DNA from: a virus
Direction: 5' to 3' (one strand)
Length of the DNA stretch: 45,116 bases
IMG/VR virus record: IMGVR_UViG_3300044970_002690
Coordinates: 1-45,116 of that record
A program made the translations under genes and the position numbers. Below, piece by piece: positions 22,979 to 30,792 of the stretch; positions within the stretch are counted from its first letter, which is position 1, and each line of letters begins with the position of its first letter. A model generated the notes under the pieces. The model ran no database searches, had not been told where the DNA came from, and was given only the letters and a program-made list of their open reading frames with translations.

Positions 22979-24481
22979 TTACTGTGCGCAGAAATTATTG
23001 TGGGCGGCAACTGCCAATTCCTGCTTCGCATCAATTCCCTTGGGGTGGTTGGTGCGGATGGCGGAGAGGGCGGCGAGCTTGTAGAGACCGTAGAGACCTG
23101 CCATGCGTTCAGCGGCGGACTTCAATTCAGTTGGCACCGCGGCGAGCAATTGCAGCTGAGGCAATTCGCTGGCGGATTTGATGATCGTGATTTTCAGGAT
23201 GCGCCGGCGGGCCGGGGCTTCCTCAATTGAAAATTTCTTTTCGGCGGAATCCAGCAGGCCTTCCACCGGGTCGGTCACTCCACCATCCACCCCGGTCACT
23301 CCGGGCGTGCTGCCCTCAAATAGATCAGGGCTGATTCCACCGCAGCCGCAGCCATCGCTGAGCAGGCGGTTGAACACATCTGGCAGCAATGAGCAGGCGG
23401 ATTTGACGACGGGGTCATTGCTGACCTCGACAATTGAACGGTTGGTGGTGTAGGCCAGGAAACTGCGGAAGGGAAGGATGGACGCGCGCTTCGCCAATTC
23501 ACCGAAGAACGTGCCGGGGCGCAGGGTGCGGACGGTGGTCAGCTCGGCATCGCTCAATTCACCATCGAGCAGTTTGGATCCCATCTCGTAGGCGTAGGCC
23601 AGCTTGGGATTGCCGGAGAGGGTACGCAGGTCTGTGTGTTTGAAGGCATCATTGAGCCAGGTCTCGTGCTCTGCCATGCGCTGCAATTGCGCCTGCTTCT
23701 CAAATCCCAATTGCAGGCCGCCAGTGTTTTCATTGAGTCCATAGAACGCAGCCCAATCCGTGCCGGTGATGATTTGGGGCTTTGCGCTGGCGGCTTTCTT
23801 CATGCCCTCGTCGCCGTGGAACATGTATTGCAGGTAATGCGCTGTGCGGTCCGCCGGGTATTTGACGTCGCTGATGTCGAAGAAGGTCGGGTGGTCGTTC
23901 CAGACGAAGGCGTACTTGTTGAACTCAGGCATCCACTGGTTCATGTGATTCTTGGCGTGATCGCAATACTCAGTCGGACTGGGGGCGAGATTACCACAGC
24001 AGTTGCAGCGATCATTGGGAACGCGCGCAGACATTGAATCGCTGCGGGCACTGCCCTTCTTTATGCTCTCGTAGATATCCTCGCATTTGGAAATCTCCCC
24101 ATGAACGATCAACTCGATGCGGGACATCGTCGGATTGTAGCGGGCGCATTTGACGGAGCCGATGGCCAGCCGGCGATTGGCGTGGTTGTGCTCCCGGAAA
24201 TAGGCGCCATGCGAAACGAACGTCGGATGGTATTTGGTGTTGGCGTCCTTGGACCAACCGTCAGCATTGCGGTTCTGCCCGTAGATCTCGGTGTCACCCA
24301 TTGCCACCAAATGCTGTGCGAAGAATCCCTTCGGCGGTCGGTATTGTTCCAGCAGGCTGCGCGGCATCACCTCCGAGGCGGCGGACTTCACCCTGGCGTC
24401 GAAATCCAGAAAGCGGGACATCACGCCTCCGCAGGCTTTGAAGAGGGCGTCCTGATCGTCTTGGTGGTGGGTCTTGATCAT
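22979..24481 (-). CDS. Prohead maturation protease
   Basis: A 500-residue protein. Residues about 55-155 match the phage prohead protease pattern: an Asn-x-Asn-x-Asp-Gly-Trp segment, a Tyr-His-x-Thr-Phe-Val strand, a His-Asn-His pair of candidate catalytic histidines (98/100), an Ile-Gly-Ser-Val strand, a Met-Ser-Arg-Ile-Glu strand, and a Ser-rich Met-Ser-Ala-Arg segment with candidate nucleophiles Ser149/Ser151. A cluster of Cys159, Cys161, Cys162, Cys173, His175 and His179 follows and may bind zinc. The C-terminal 300 residues are extra. K-S-A-A occurs at 32-35 and several K-x-A motifs occur later, suggesting self-cleavage. ATG at residue 21 is an alternative start. Confidence 0.75.
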   Translation of the reverse strand: MIKTHHQDDQDALFKACGGVMSRFLDFDARVKSAASEVMPRSLLEQYRPPKGFFAQHLVAMGDTEIYGQNRNADGWSKDANTKYHPTFVSHGAYFREHNHANRRLAIGSVKCARYNPTMSRIELIVHGEISKCEDIYESIKKGSARSDSMSARVPNDRCNCCGNLAPSPTEYCDHAKNHMNQWMPEFNKYAFVWNDHPTFFDISDVKYPADRTAHYLQYMFHGDEGMKKAASAKPQIITGTDWAAFYGLNENTGGLQLGFEKQAQLQRMAEHETWLNDAFKHTDLRTLSGNPKLAYAYEMGSKLLDGELSDAELTTVRTLRPGTFFGELAKRASILPFRSFLAYTTNRSIVEVSNDPVVKSACSLLPDVFNRLLSDGCGCGGISPDLFEGSTPGVTGVDGGVTDPVEGLLDSAEKKFSIEEAPARRRILKITIIKSASELPQLQLLAAVPTELKSAAERMAGLYGLYKLAALSAIRTNHPKGIDAKQELAVAAHNNFCAQ

Positions 24482-24487
24482 TTGAAA

Positions 24488-25639
24488 TTACGGGGCGACG
24501 TGCGTGGGAAGACCACCGAAGGTTTTGTCCAATATGTCCGGAAGATAATAGCCCACGCCAGCGGCTGCCAGGCCTTTGGTCAGGCGGCCTTTGGCCAGGC
24601 GTTCAAATCCGCCGCGCGCTCCAACGCGGGCGCGTTCGGTGGCTGCGCTGAGTGCATCACGTAGTGATGGGGCAGATGCACCGATGACCCCAGCACCCCC
24701 ACTAGCTCCGCTCATTCCGGAGATGTCAGGCATGCGCCCGAACAAAGATTTGCTCCAGTCTTTCAATGGGCCGAAGTCCGTCTTTCCGTAATTGATTCCA
24801 GCACCACGCAGTTTGCCGAGCAGCCCGCGGGTTTCATCATGCCCCAATGCCCCACCTGCGAGATTCTGCATTTCGCTTTTCGCGAATACACGACCCTTGC
24901 CGGTTAATTTGTCTTTCAAATTGTCCAAGATGCTTTGCTTGGCTTCCACGAAGACTTGCGGGTTAGCTGTTGCACCTCCCTGAGTCAGCCCATTGGCACC
25001 AGGGCGAATGCCGGGGAGCTTTTCCGAGATGTGCACGATATCCCTTAATGGGTCTTTCATGAATGGGGTCTTGCGTGTCGTCCACCCATAGCCTCCGAGT
25101 CCGAACAATGCTCTAATTTGCGGACTATGAAAGAGTGTCGATCCTGGGGATTTGTCATTCTTGGGCAGCGCATTCATGATTTTGTCTACCCCGTGGCTCA
25201 GCGCTGCGGCAGAGCCTCCGCCAAGCAATCCTGCGAGCAGCGCATTGCGTCCGACACGCATCGTCTTGCCTCCAAATCCCTCACCAGGGCGGCGATCGGT
25301 CATCATGGTGCCGATGCCGCCGGCAGCCGCAGAGCCCAGCCCGGCGAGCACTGCGGGGTCTTCGTAGGTCTTCGAGTCCATGACCTTGTTTCCCACCTGC
25401 GTGGCTTTATCCTTCACCCAACCTGCACCATCGGAGAGATTCTTTTTGAGGGAGTCCATCCACCCAGCATGTTTGACGCCGACGGAAATGAGGCGGTGCC
25501 GTTCGGCAATTGAATCCGCAAAGGGAAGCTCACGCGCTTCACCGACTTTTACGCCGTGCTCCGCAGCCGCTGCAGTGCAATGGGCAAGGACGGCGCTGGC
25601 GGCTTTGATGAACAGGGAATTGATTTCAGTTGGTGCCAT
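24488..25639 (-). CDS. Glycine-rich internal virion protein, possible ejection protein
   Basis: A 383-residue protein. The N-terminus carries I-K-A-A-S at residues 11-15, like its head-region neighbours. Residues about 95-160 contain two Gly/Ala-rich hydrophobic stretches of the glycine-zipper type, separated by a basic loop. A second Gly/Ser-rich region lies around 300-330, and the C-terminus has another Gly-rich hydrophobic stretch. Such proteins can insert into membranes, as the ejection proteins of podoviruses do. Position next to the protease supports a virion role. No family recognised and the function is inferred. Confidence 0.55.
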   Translation of the reverse strand: MAPTEINSLFIKAASAVLAHCTAAAAEHGVKVGEARELPFADSIAERHRLISVGVKHAGWMDSLKKNLSDGAGWVKDKATQVGNKVMDSKTYEDPAVLAGLGSAAAGGIGTMMTDRRPGEGFGGKTMRVGRNALLAGLLGGGSAAALSHGVDKIMNALPKNDKSPGSTLFHSPQIRALFGLGGYGWTTRKTPFMKDPLRDIVHISEKLPGIRPGANGLTQGGATANPQVFVEAKQSILDNLKDKLTGKGRVFAKSEMQNLAGGALGHDETRGLLGKLRGAGINYGKTDFGPLKDWSKSLFGRMPDISGMSGASGGAGVIGASAPSLRDALSAATERARVGARGGFERLAKGRLTKGLAAAGVGYYLPDILDKTFGGLPTHVAP

Positions 25640-25649
25640 TGGAAAAATG

Positions 25650-26021
25650 TTAATCGGTGGCGATGGTGGTGGAATTACGGCCGGTAGTGCCAGCAGAAAG
25701 ACCGCGCTTGCCTGCCACTCCGGCGGTAATGCGCGTGGTCAGTGTGGAATTGAACAGCAACGCATAGTCATTGGCCTGCTCATCGTCGGCAATTGAAAAC
25801 GTGTGCTTCACCGGGAATTGAGAGGGGAAGCGAAGGTCATTGGCCGCAAGCGTAAAAGTGGTGCCACCCGAACCGAACACTCCCCCACATGCGATGGTGG
25901 GCTCTCCGAATTGTTCGAGGGCTTCCTTTTCGGCGGTGCTCAATGCGTCGTCCGCGGGATTGAGTCCGATCTGCGCGTGGTAGGTCCCTTTTTCCAGCGT
26001 TACTTTGGTGTCGAGGATCAT
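25650..26021 (-). CDS. Small beta-rich virion-region protein
   Basis: A 123-residue protein with one helix near residues 25-40 and otherwise strands with Thr, Gly, Phe and Ala. There is one Cys and no membrane segment. It lies between two proteins bearing the N-terminal K-x-A motif but does not carry that motif itself, which argues for a different fate such as a surface or decoration role. The ATG is preceded by TAATTCACC rather than a Shine-Dalgarno sequence. No family recognised. Confidence 0.55.
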   Translation of the reverse strand: MILDTKVTLEKGTYHAQIGLNPADDALSTAEKEALEQFGEPTIACGGVFGSGGTTFTLAANDLRFPSQFPVKHTFSIADDEQANDYALLFNSTLTTRITAGVAGKRGLSAGTTGRNSTTIATD

Positions 26022-26027
26022 GGTGAA

Positions 26028-27533
26028 TTAGGCGTAGCGAGCGTCTTCAGTTCTGGCTCGGGTCTCTTCGGCCTGCGAATGGGATTTGTCGATATCGGCG
26101 AGCGTCTTATGTGTCTGGATGGGCACACCGCCGTATTGCAGCGCCTCACGCAGGGCGAAGCGTAGCTGATTGGGATTGTGCGCAATGCGCGGGTCGCCCT
26201 TCTGCAAATCATTGGCGAGGTCCACGAGATGCTGCGGATCGGCCTCCCCGAGAATCGGGTCGGTCATGATCAGGCGCTGCAGGTTGGACACGAAGCTCAC
26301 ATCCCGGACGGCATGGTCAATTCCCTTCTGGCGAAACTTGGGTGCATATTTGCTGTCGCCGGTGGCCTTCATCTTGTCGAGGATGCCGGGCATTGCACCG
26401 ACCGTCTTGCCAACGCTCCCCTTGGGGATGAAGTCATTGATGGCGTCGATGATTTGGCTGGCCGTGTCCTTCTTCGCCGACCCTCTAGGGGTGGGCGCAT
26501 CGCGCTCGGGCTGTCGGCTGTTTCTAGGGGTGGGCGCATCGCGCTCGGGCTGTCGGGTGTTCTGCTGTCGGGTGCGCTGGGCTTGCTGCTGCATGGTTTC
26601 CACGCGACCACCTATCGAAGCAGCAGGACTCTGTTCCGTCTGGGTCCAGTCCGCGGCAGGTGCTGCATCGTCCCGCTCTCCCGTATCATCCACATCTGGG
26701 ACCTGCGGCTCTCTGGTAAATGCCAGCTTCTCAAACTCCTCCGTCTCCTGCTTGGCGAGCAGCGCATAGGCATTGTGCAATTGTAGGGCATCGGCGGCCG
26801 TCTTGATGAGCGGCAGGACATTGGTGCGATCGTGGAGCAGGCTGCGCTTGGTAGCCACCTTCGTCCAGGGCGTCAATTGCACCGAGACATGCGCTGTGGC
26901 CTGCTTGACTGCCGCTTTGAAAATCATCTGCCCCTCGGCGTCTGCCAATTGCGAGACGTCCTCTTCCATTTGGGCGAAGAAGGGCTTGTTGGCGCCGATG
27001 TATTTGGCGAGCTTGGTCACCGCAGTGCGATACAGTGCGCTCTGGTCCTCCTGCAAATCACCCAGCCGGGCGACATTGATTTCCGTGACGCGGCGGGCAG
27101 CAATGAGGGCGGCGGCCTTTTCGCCGGGAGTCGGGGGCTTTGCTGCGGGCTCCGCAAATGCCATCTTCTCAACCGGATTGTTTAGGGGCTTCTTGCCGGT
27201 CGCGCCGGACATGAAACGGGGAATTGGTTTGTGCTCCGCCGGCTTGGTGTCGGGCTTCTTGTCCTTGGCCGCCGCCGGAGCCTTGTAGGTGCCGTAGTCC
27301 GAGGCCAGCTTCACGGTATCGATGAGGGGAATTGAAGCGCCGCGCTGATCGGGGTTGTTGTCCATCCAGGCCACGGAGCGCGCCGTATTCAAAGTCATCG
27401 CCATCTTCGTGAGCTGCTCAGGGGCGAGATTGTTCTCCCGTGCGTAATTGATGAGGATGTCCTCGGCGCTGGCAGATTTCTGAATCTGAGGCAGGAGGCT
27501 TTCAATGACTTCGAGCACGCGACTTGGTGACAT
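26028..27533 (-). CDS. Large internal virion protein with K-x-A motifs
   Basis: A 501-residue protein. The N-terminus has Q-K-S-A-S at 18-22, then a helical segment with an Asn-Leu-Ala-Pro-Glu-Gln-Leu motif and an Asn-Thr-Ala-Arg helix, then Arg-Gly-Ala-Ser and a Leu-Ala-Ser-Asp-Tyr-Gly strand. That layout feels familiar from structural proteins of other large phages, from memory only. Six or more further K-x-A sites follow. A Lys/Pro linker lies near 90-140, helical domains around 140-270, and a Gln/Arg/Pro linker with a 13-residue direct repeat at about 325-355. The C-terminal 130 residues are helical. It is probably packaged in the head and processed there, by analogy. Confidence 0.6.
   Translation of the reverse strand: MSPSRVLEVIESLLPQIQKSASAEDILINYARENNLAPEQLTKMAMTLNTARSVAWMDNNPDQRGASIPLIDTVKLASDYGTYKAPAAAKDKKPDTKPAEHKPIPRFMSGATGKKPLNNPVEKMAFAEPAAKPPTPGEKAAALIAARRVTEINVARLGDLQEDQSALYRTAVTKLAKYIGANKPFFAQMEEDVSQLADAEGQMIFKAAVKQATAHVSVQLTPWTKVATKRSLLHDRTNVLPLIKTAADALQLHNAYALLAKQETEEFEKLAFTREPQVPDVDDTGERDDAAPAADWTQTEQSPAASIGGRVETMQQQAQRTRQQNTRQPERDAPTPRNSRQPERDAPTPRGSAKKDTASQIIDAINDFIPKGSVGKTVGAMPGILDKMKATGDSKYAPKFRQKGIDHAVRDVSFVSNLQRLIMTDPILGEADPQHLVDLANDLQKGDPRIAHNPNQLRFALREALQYGGVPIQTHKTLADIDKSHSQAEETRARTEDARYA
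26484..26556 (-). repeat. 34-bp direct repeat, 39-bp period
   Basis: Two identical 34-base copies (26484-26517 and 26523-26556) with a period of 39 bases, encoding a tandem 13-residue unit R-Q-P-E-R-D-A-P-T-P-R-x-S in the linker of the 501-residue protein. The identity shows a recent duplication. Confidence 0.9.
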
Positions 27534-27583
27534 ATGGGAATGCTGAACGATTTGTGCGGCGGTCGCAAGCCTGCGTTGCGAAA

Positions 27584-28837
27584 TCAGCGCTTTGCCAACC
27601 GACGGGCCAGTTCCCGCAATGAGGCAGTCTTGTTGATCTCCTGTCCGTTCTGCACAATGCCCGGAACCACAGTGCGCTGCCAGTTACGGATGTTGTCGTA
27701 GATTTCCGGGCTGCGCTGATTTGTTTTGCGCATCTGCCGGAACATGCGCTGGGCATCCAGTGGGTATTGCTGAATCCCCTTCTCGAATTGCGACTCATCG
27801 GGTTGCGTGGGATTTACTCCCTGTAAAAACTTGTCGTAATCCTGCGGGCTTTCAAATCGCTTCCCGGTGTTCTGGTATTGATGCTCCTGCAATTGCGACA
27901 TGTAATCCCGCATCTCGGCAGAGTGCACATCATGATGCAGGTTGCCATACACAGGCAATTTGTTCTGTTGCTTCAGCGTCTCGCGGAAATGCACCGGACG
28001 TTCTCCAGAAGGACGCCTCGACCAATGCAGCCCACTTCCCATGCGCGGCTGATCAGGATATGGGGTCGCATACGTGGGGACATATTTGTCTGGATGCTCC
28101 AGGCGTAAAGCTGCAGTGTCGTAAGCATCCACCCCGGTACCCGGCGGACTTGCAAGCGCTCCGTGATACGCCTCATGCTTCAGCGAATCCTCATCATCCA
28201 TTAACGATTTAGCCGCCTGCCTGGCTGTCATGTTCGAATCTCGTAGACCCTCTGGATCCTTGAGGACGCTGTCTGTAAACTTCCGTCTCTCGTCCGAACC
28301 CCACATGTGGACGCTGTCAGCGAGCGGGTCGTAATGTGGCCCGAAAACTGCGGCATCCGCATCATTGCGCAACACCGGCACCGGCTGCGTCCATTTATTT
28401 TGATCTCCTGGCAAACCGGATGCTGTATTGTAGGCATGCGCCTTTTCCATTTCGCTTTGCAGGTTATTTCCGTAATACGGTTGCTTGTAATATGCTGGGG
28501 TCACGGAGGACAGCGTAGGCCCGGCAAATGCGGAGGGAATTGGCTTCACAGCGGGGGCGCCTGTTGCTTGCGGCGCGACGCCTGCCCTAAAACCACCGCC
28601 TACCACCTGACTTGTTGGCGGTGGTGGGGTGGGTGTGGGAGGCTGTGGTAATTGACTTGGTCCCGTAAGGAATGAGGGTGGTGGAGTCTTACCTGTCACG
28701 CGGTCCCATACGTCACCGATTGATTTTGGCCATTTGAATGCGGACCGTCCTGCTGGTGGTGAAGAGACAGAAGGCAGAGCCGGAGCAGCCAGCTTCACCA
28801 TGCTCATCCGTGCTCCCAATATGCCGGGCGTCATCAT
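27584..28837 (-). CDS. Virion protein with Pro-rich linker and HExxH motif
   Basis: A 417-residue protein. The first residues, best read from the second ATG (28834), match the shared tag: M-T-P-G-I-L-G-A-R-M-S-M-V-K-L-A against M-N-P-R-L-F-G-A-Y-L-S-T-V-K-S-A in the next two tagged genes. A Pro-rich linker covers about 50-105. The domain from about 120 contains His221-Glu-Ala-Tyr-His225, an HExxH zinc-protease motif preceded by an acidic helix, and further His residues near 290-315. The C-terminus has K-T-A-S and a basic end. A zinc peptidase acting on the cell envelope or on head proteins is possible. The HExxH may also be chance. Confidence 0.55.
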   Translation of the reverse strand: MMTPGILGARMSMVKLAAPALPSVSSPPAGRSAFKWPKSIGDVWDRVTGKTPPPSFLTGPSQLPQPPTPTPPPPTSQVVGGGFRAGVAPQATGAPAVKPIPSAFAGPTLSSVTPAYYKQPYYGNNLQSEMEKAHAYNTASGLPGDQNKWTQPVPVLRNDADAAVFGPHYDPLADSVHMWGSDERRKFTDSVLKDPEGLRDSNMTARQAAKSLMDDEDSLKHEAYHGALASPPGTGVDAYDTAALRLEHPDKYVPTYATPYPDQPRMGSGLHWSRRPSGERPVHFRETLKQQNKLPVYGNLHHDVHSAEMRDYMSQLQEHQYQNTGKRFESPQDYDKFLQGVNPTQPDESQFEKGIQQYPLDAQRMFRQMRKTNQRSPEIYDNIRNWQRTVVPGIVQNGQEINKTASLRELARRLAKR

Positions 28838-28852
28838 TGCTGGTATTTCAAA

Positions 28853-29365
28853 TCAGAGCTGCGCGATCAATGCGCCGAAGATGCGGGGGTTGATGGATGC
28901 CACTTTCTTGAGCTTCGCGCGCCGCGCCTTTTCCTCATCCTGTTTAATTGCATGCCCGGAGGAAATACCTTGATGAGCCGATTTGACAGTGGAAAGGTAG
29001 GCGCCGAAAAGACGCGGGCTGATGGACGCCTTCTTTTTACTTTCCTGCTCTTCGCGTAAATCCTGCATCACCTGCTTTGGGAGGATCAAACCATGCAAAC
29101 CCGACAGTCCCGCACCTGTCACGGAACCAATCCCTGCCCCGGCGACCGGCAGCGCCAGAAGATGCAACAGGATTTCTTTTGTATCCATATTTGCGTAACC
29201 CTTGCGCGCAATACGGTTGAGGCCCACACCCAGACCCACAGCAGCGCCGCCCAAGGCATTTCCTCCCGCATGTCGCGCGATATTGGACCCGGCGGCTTCG
29301 AGTCTCGAAGACATATCAGCTGATTTGACTGTGGAGAGATACGCACCAAAAAGACGAGGATTCAT
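28853..29365 (-). CDS. Small glycine-zipper protein with three copies of the head tag
   Basis: A 170-residue protein. It starts with the tag M-N-P-R-L-F-G-A-Y-L-S-T-V-K-S-A. A near-perfect second copy occurs internally after K-K-K-A-S, and a shortened third (I-N-P-R-I-F-G-A-L) forms the C-terminus after K-K-V-A-S. Between first and second copies lie two Gly/Ala-rich hydrophobic stretches (about 35-50 and 70-95) that could span membranes. A charged Lys/Glu helix separates the later copies. Cutting after each K-x-A would release the central glycine-zipper part. It looks like a small ejection or membrane-active internal protein. No family recognised. Confidence 0.65.
   Translation of the reverse strand: MNPRLFGAYLSTVKSADMSSRLEAAGSNIARHAGGNALGGAAVGLGVGLNRIARKGYANMDTKEILLHLLALPVAGAGIGSVTGAGLSGLHGLILPKQVMQDLREEQESKKKASISPRLFGAYLSTVKSAHQGISSGHAIKQDEEKARRAKLKKVASINPRIFGALIAQL
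28977..29023 (-). repeat. 47-base head-tag repeat, internal copy
   Basis: The second copy of the tag-encoding sequence, inside the 170-residue gene. It differs from the other two by a handful of bases, mostly silent in the tag peptide. A shorter, decayed copy encodes the C-terminus near 28857-28895. Confidence 0.9.
29319..29365 (-). repeat. 47-base head-tag repeat, start of the 170-residue gene
   Basis: Encodes the first 15-16 residues of the 170-residue protein. The 18 bases nearest the start codon match the copy at 35855-35901 exactly. Confidence 0.9.
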
Positions 29366-29409
29366 ACTCCCGTCAGTCTAAACGAGAGAGAGAGCAAGTC
29401 GATTCCAAA

Positions 29410-30351
29410 TCAGTTCACCCCAGCCCCAGACACTTCCATCGTCGGCTTCCCGCGGTAGAACTCCGTGGTGCGCTTGGCGTGGGCTGCGGCTTTGACCCGC
29501 TGCATTTCCGCCATGAGCACCTGACCGCCCGAGTTCTGGAACGGAGAGGCCTTCTCATCCTGCCCGCCTGCCTTGGCGGCCGAGATAAGCCGCAGGGCTG
29601 AATTGACCCCATGCCCGGCCTCGGGCCCCTGGTTGAGCCAGCCGTTCATCGCGAGGATGAGCCCGTTGGCCATGACGAAAGATTCCAACCGCTGCACGGT
29701 ATCGGCACTGAGGTATTTGGTCACGAGCTGGGAGGAGAAGCCGGCCAGATGCAATACATGCGCCGCGCCATTGTTGAAGCCAGCCCGGAGCAATTGCACG
29801 TCGAGCCCCTCGTTGGTGGTGTAGCCATTGAAGAATTCCACCGCGCGACCGTTCGGGTAAATGATCGAACTGAGGAATAATTCGTCCGCCTTCCGATCCC
29901 AGATGTTGAAGAAGAGGATCTCGTAAGCGGAAATTACCTCCTGCTTTTTGTTCAGCACTTTGGCGATCTTGTCCAAATCCATATCGCCCGAGACCAGCAG
30001 CGCATTTGCGACGGACCGCTCCTTGGCGTAATCGGCACCCATCCATGTGATGGCTTCGGCCAATGCCTTGTCCTTGTATTTGATCGGATTGATGGCGTAG
30101 AGGTAGGCCCGCCACACCCATTCATCCCGTCCGTTCAATGGCACCTGCATGGGTCGTCGGTTGAACGCCATGGTCCTGGCGAAGTTCCAGCCGAAAGACA
30201 GATCCTTGTAGGCAGTGGCGAACCGACCAATCTCCGGGTCCGTAATGCCCACCTGCGTATCCGCGGCACGGATGCGGAAGTTGTCGCGAACGATGTCCTC
30301 TTCCGGTGCGGGCAATATCCGGCACATTTGATTGATGCGGTCGGCTTTCAT
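29410..30351 (-). CDS. Helical protein with HTH-like segment, unknown function
   Basis: A 313-residue protein. I chose ATG at 30351, which overlaps the upstream stop as ATGA; the frame upstream is non-coding in character. Residues about 100-170 contain two helices followed by an Ile-Ala-Lys-Val-Leu-Asn turn and a Tyr-Glu-x-Leu-Phe-Phe-Asn segment. This resembles HTH-containing phage proteins often found near packaging genes, from memory only. The rest is helical with a Gly/Asn-rich middle. It lacks the N-terminal K-x-A tag of its neighbours. It could be a DNA-binding or terminase-associated protein, but this is not shown. Confidence 0.55.
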   Translation of the reverse strand: MKADRINQMCRILPAPEEDIVRDNFRIRAADTQVGITDPEIGRFATAYKDLSFGWNFARTMAFNRRPMQVPLNGRDEWVWRAYLYAINPIKYKDKALAEAITWMGADYAKERSVANALLVSGDMDLDKIAKVLNKKQEVISAYEILFFNIWDRKADELFLSSIIYPNGRAVEFFNGYTTNEGLDVQLLRAGFNNGAAHVLHLAGFSSQLVTKYLSADTVQRLESFVMANGLILAMNGWLNQGPEAGHGVNSALRLISAAKAGGQDEKASPFQNSGGQVLMAEMQRVKAAAHAKRTTEFYRGKPTMEVSGAGVN

Positions 30352-30620
30352 AAAAGATTCGAGGCCTCTGATTTGAATTCCGACAGGGCATCCTGCATAT
30401 GGGCCGCATTGATGGCGCCTCTGCCAGCGCCGGACAATTGCTCGCTCACGCAGCCACCCACCTCGACAATGATTTCCCGCAGGGATTCCGGATGCTTCTG
30501 TGCGAACAGGAATGCCGCCCAACGCCAGAGCTGATCGCGCAGGCATTGCGTATGCATCTCGTCCATTACGCTTTCCATTTCGGTGAGGGCGTCTTCGATT
30601 GTGGGTGTGGGGGACTTCAT
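30348..30620 (-). CDS. Small helical protein, unknown function
   Basis: A 90-residue acidic protein starting with ATG at 30620, which overlaps the stop of the tiny membrane protein upstream (ATGA); its own stop overlaps the next start in the same way. Helices carry Glu, Met and Leu; Trp, Phe and two Cys lie in the middle. Three consecutive 4-base overlaps show tight translational coupling. No family recognised. Confidence 0.65.
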   Translation of the reverse strand: MKSPTPTIEDALTEMESVMDEMHTQCLRDQLWRWAAFLFAQKHPESLREIIVEVGGCVSEQLSGAGRGAINAAHMQDALSEFKSEASNLL

Positions 30621-30745
30621 TGGGCGATAGCCAATTCGACGATATACCACCCCAGCCGAAGGAAACAGCCGAAGAAAATGGCAGTGACTGCGACGACAAC
30701 AGCGTCACCGACATTTCCCTTTGTGCGTTCAGGTCTGGGTTCCAT
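30617..30745 (-). CDS. Tiny single-pass membrane protein
   Basis: A 42-residue product with ATG at 30745. A charged N-terminus (Glu, Arg, Lys) precedes a hydrophobic stretch of about 25 residues with Val, Ala, Phe and Trp. The stop overlaps the next gene start as ATGA, which supports it being real despite its size. Role unknown. Confidence 0.55.
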   Translation of the reverse strand: MEPRPERTKGNVGDAVVVAVTAIFFGCFLRLGWYIVELAIAQ

Positions 30746-30792
30746 ATGAGAACCAGCATTCAACACCCCACACCGCGCGTCCAGCGCAAATG

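Noticed and set aside
22927-23034. N-terminal extension of the scaffold-like protein
   Set aside because: It overlaps the protease stop region and is Asn/Ser/Pro-rich; the ATG at 22926 gives the tag-like start seen in neighbours.
26484-26556. Direct repeat as a possible CRISPR-like array
   Set aside because: Only two copies, in frame within a coding linker, with a 5-base gap instead of a spacer.
30352-30759. N-terminal extension of the 313-residue protein
   Set aside because: The frame is Arg/Pro/Gly-rich and covers two coupled small genes; the ATGA start at 30351 is better.
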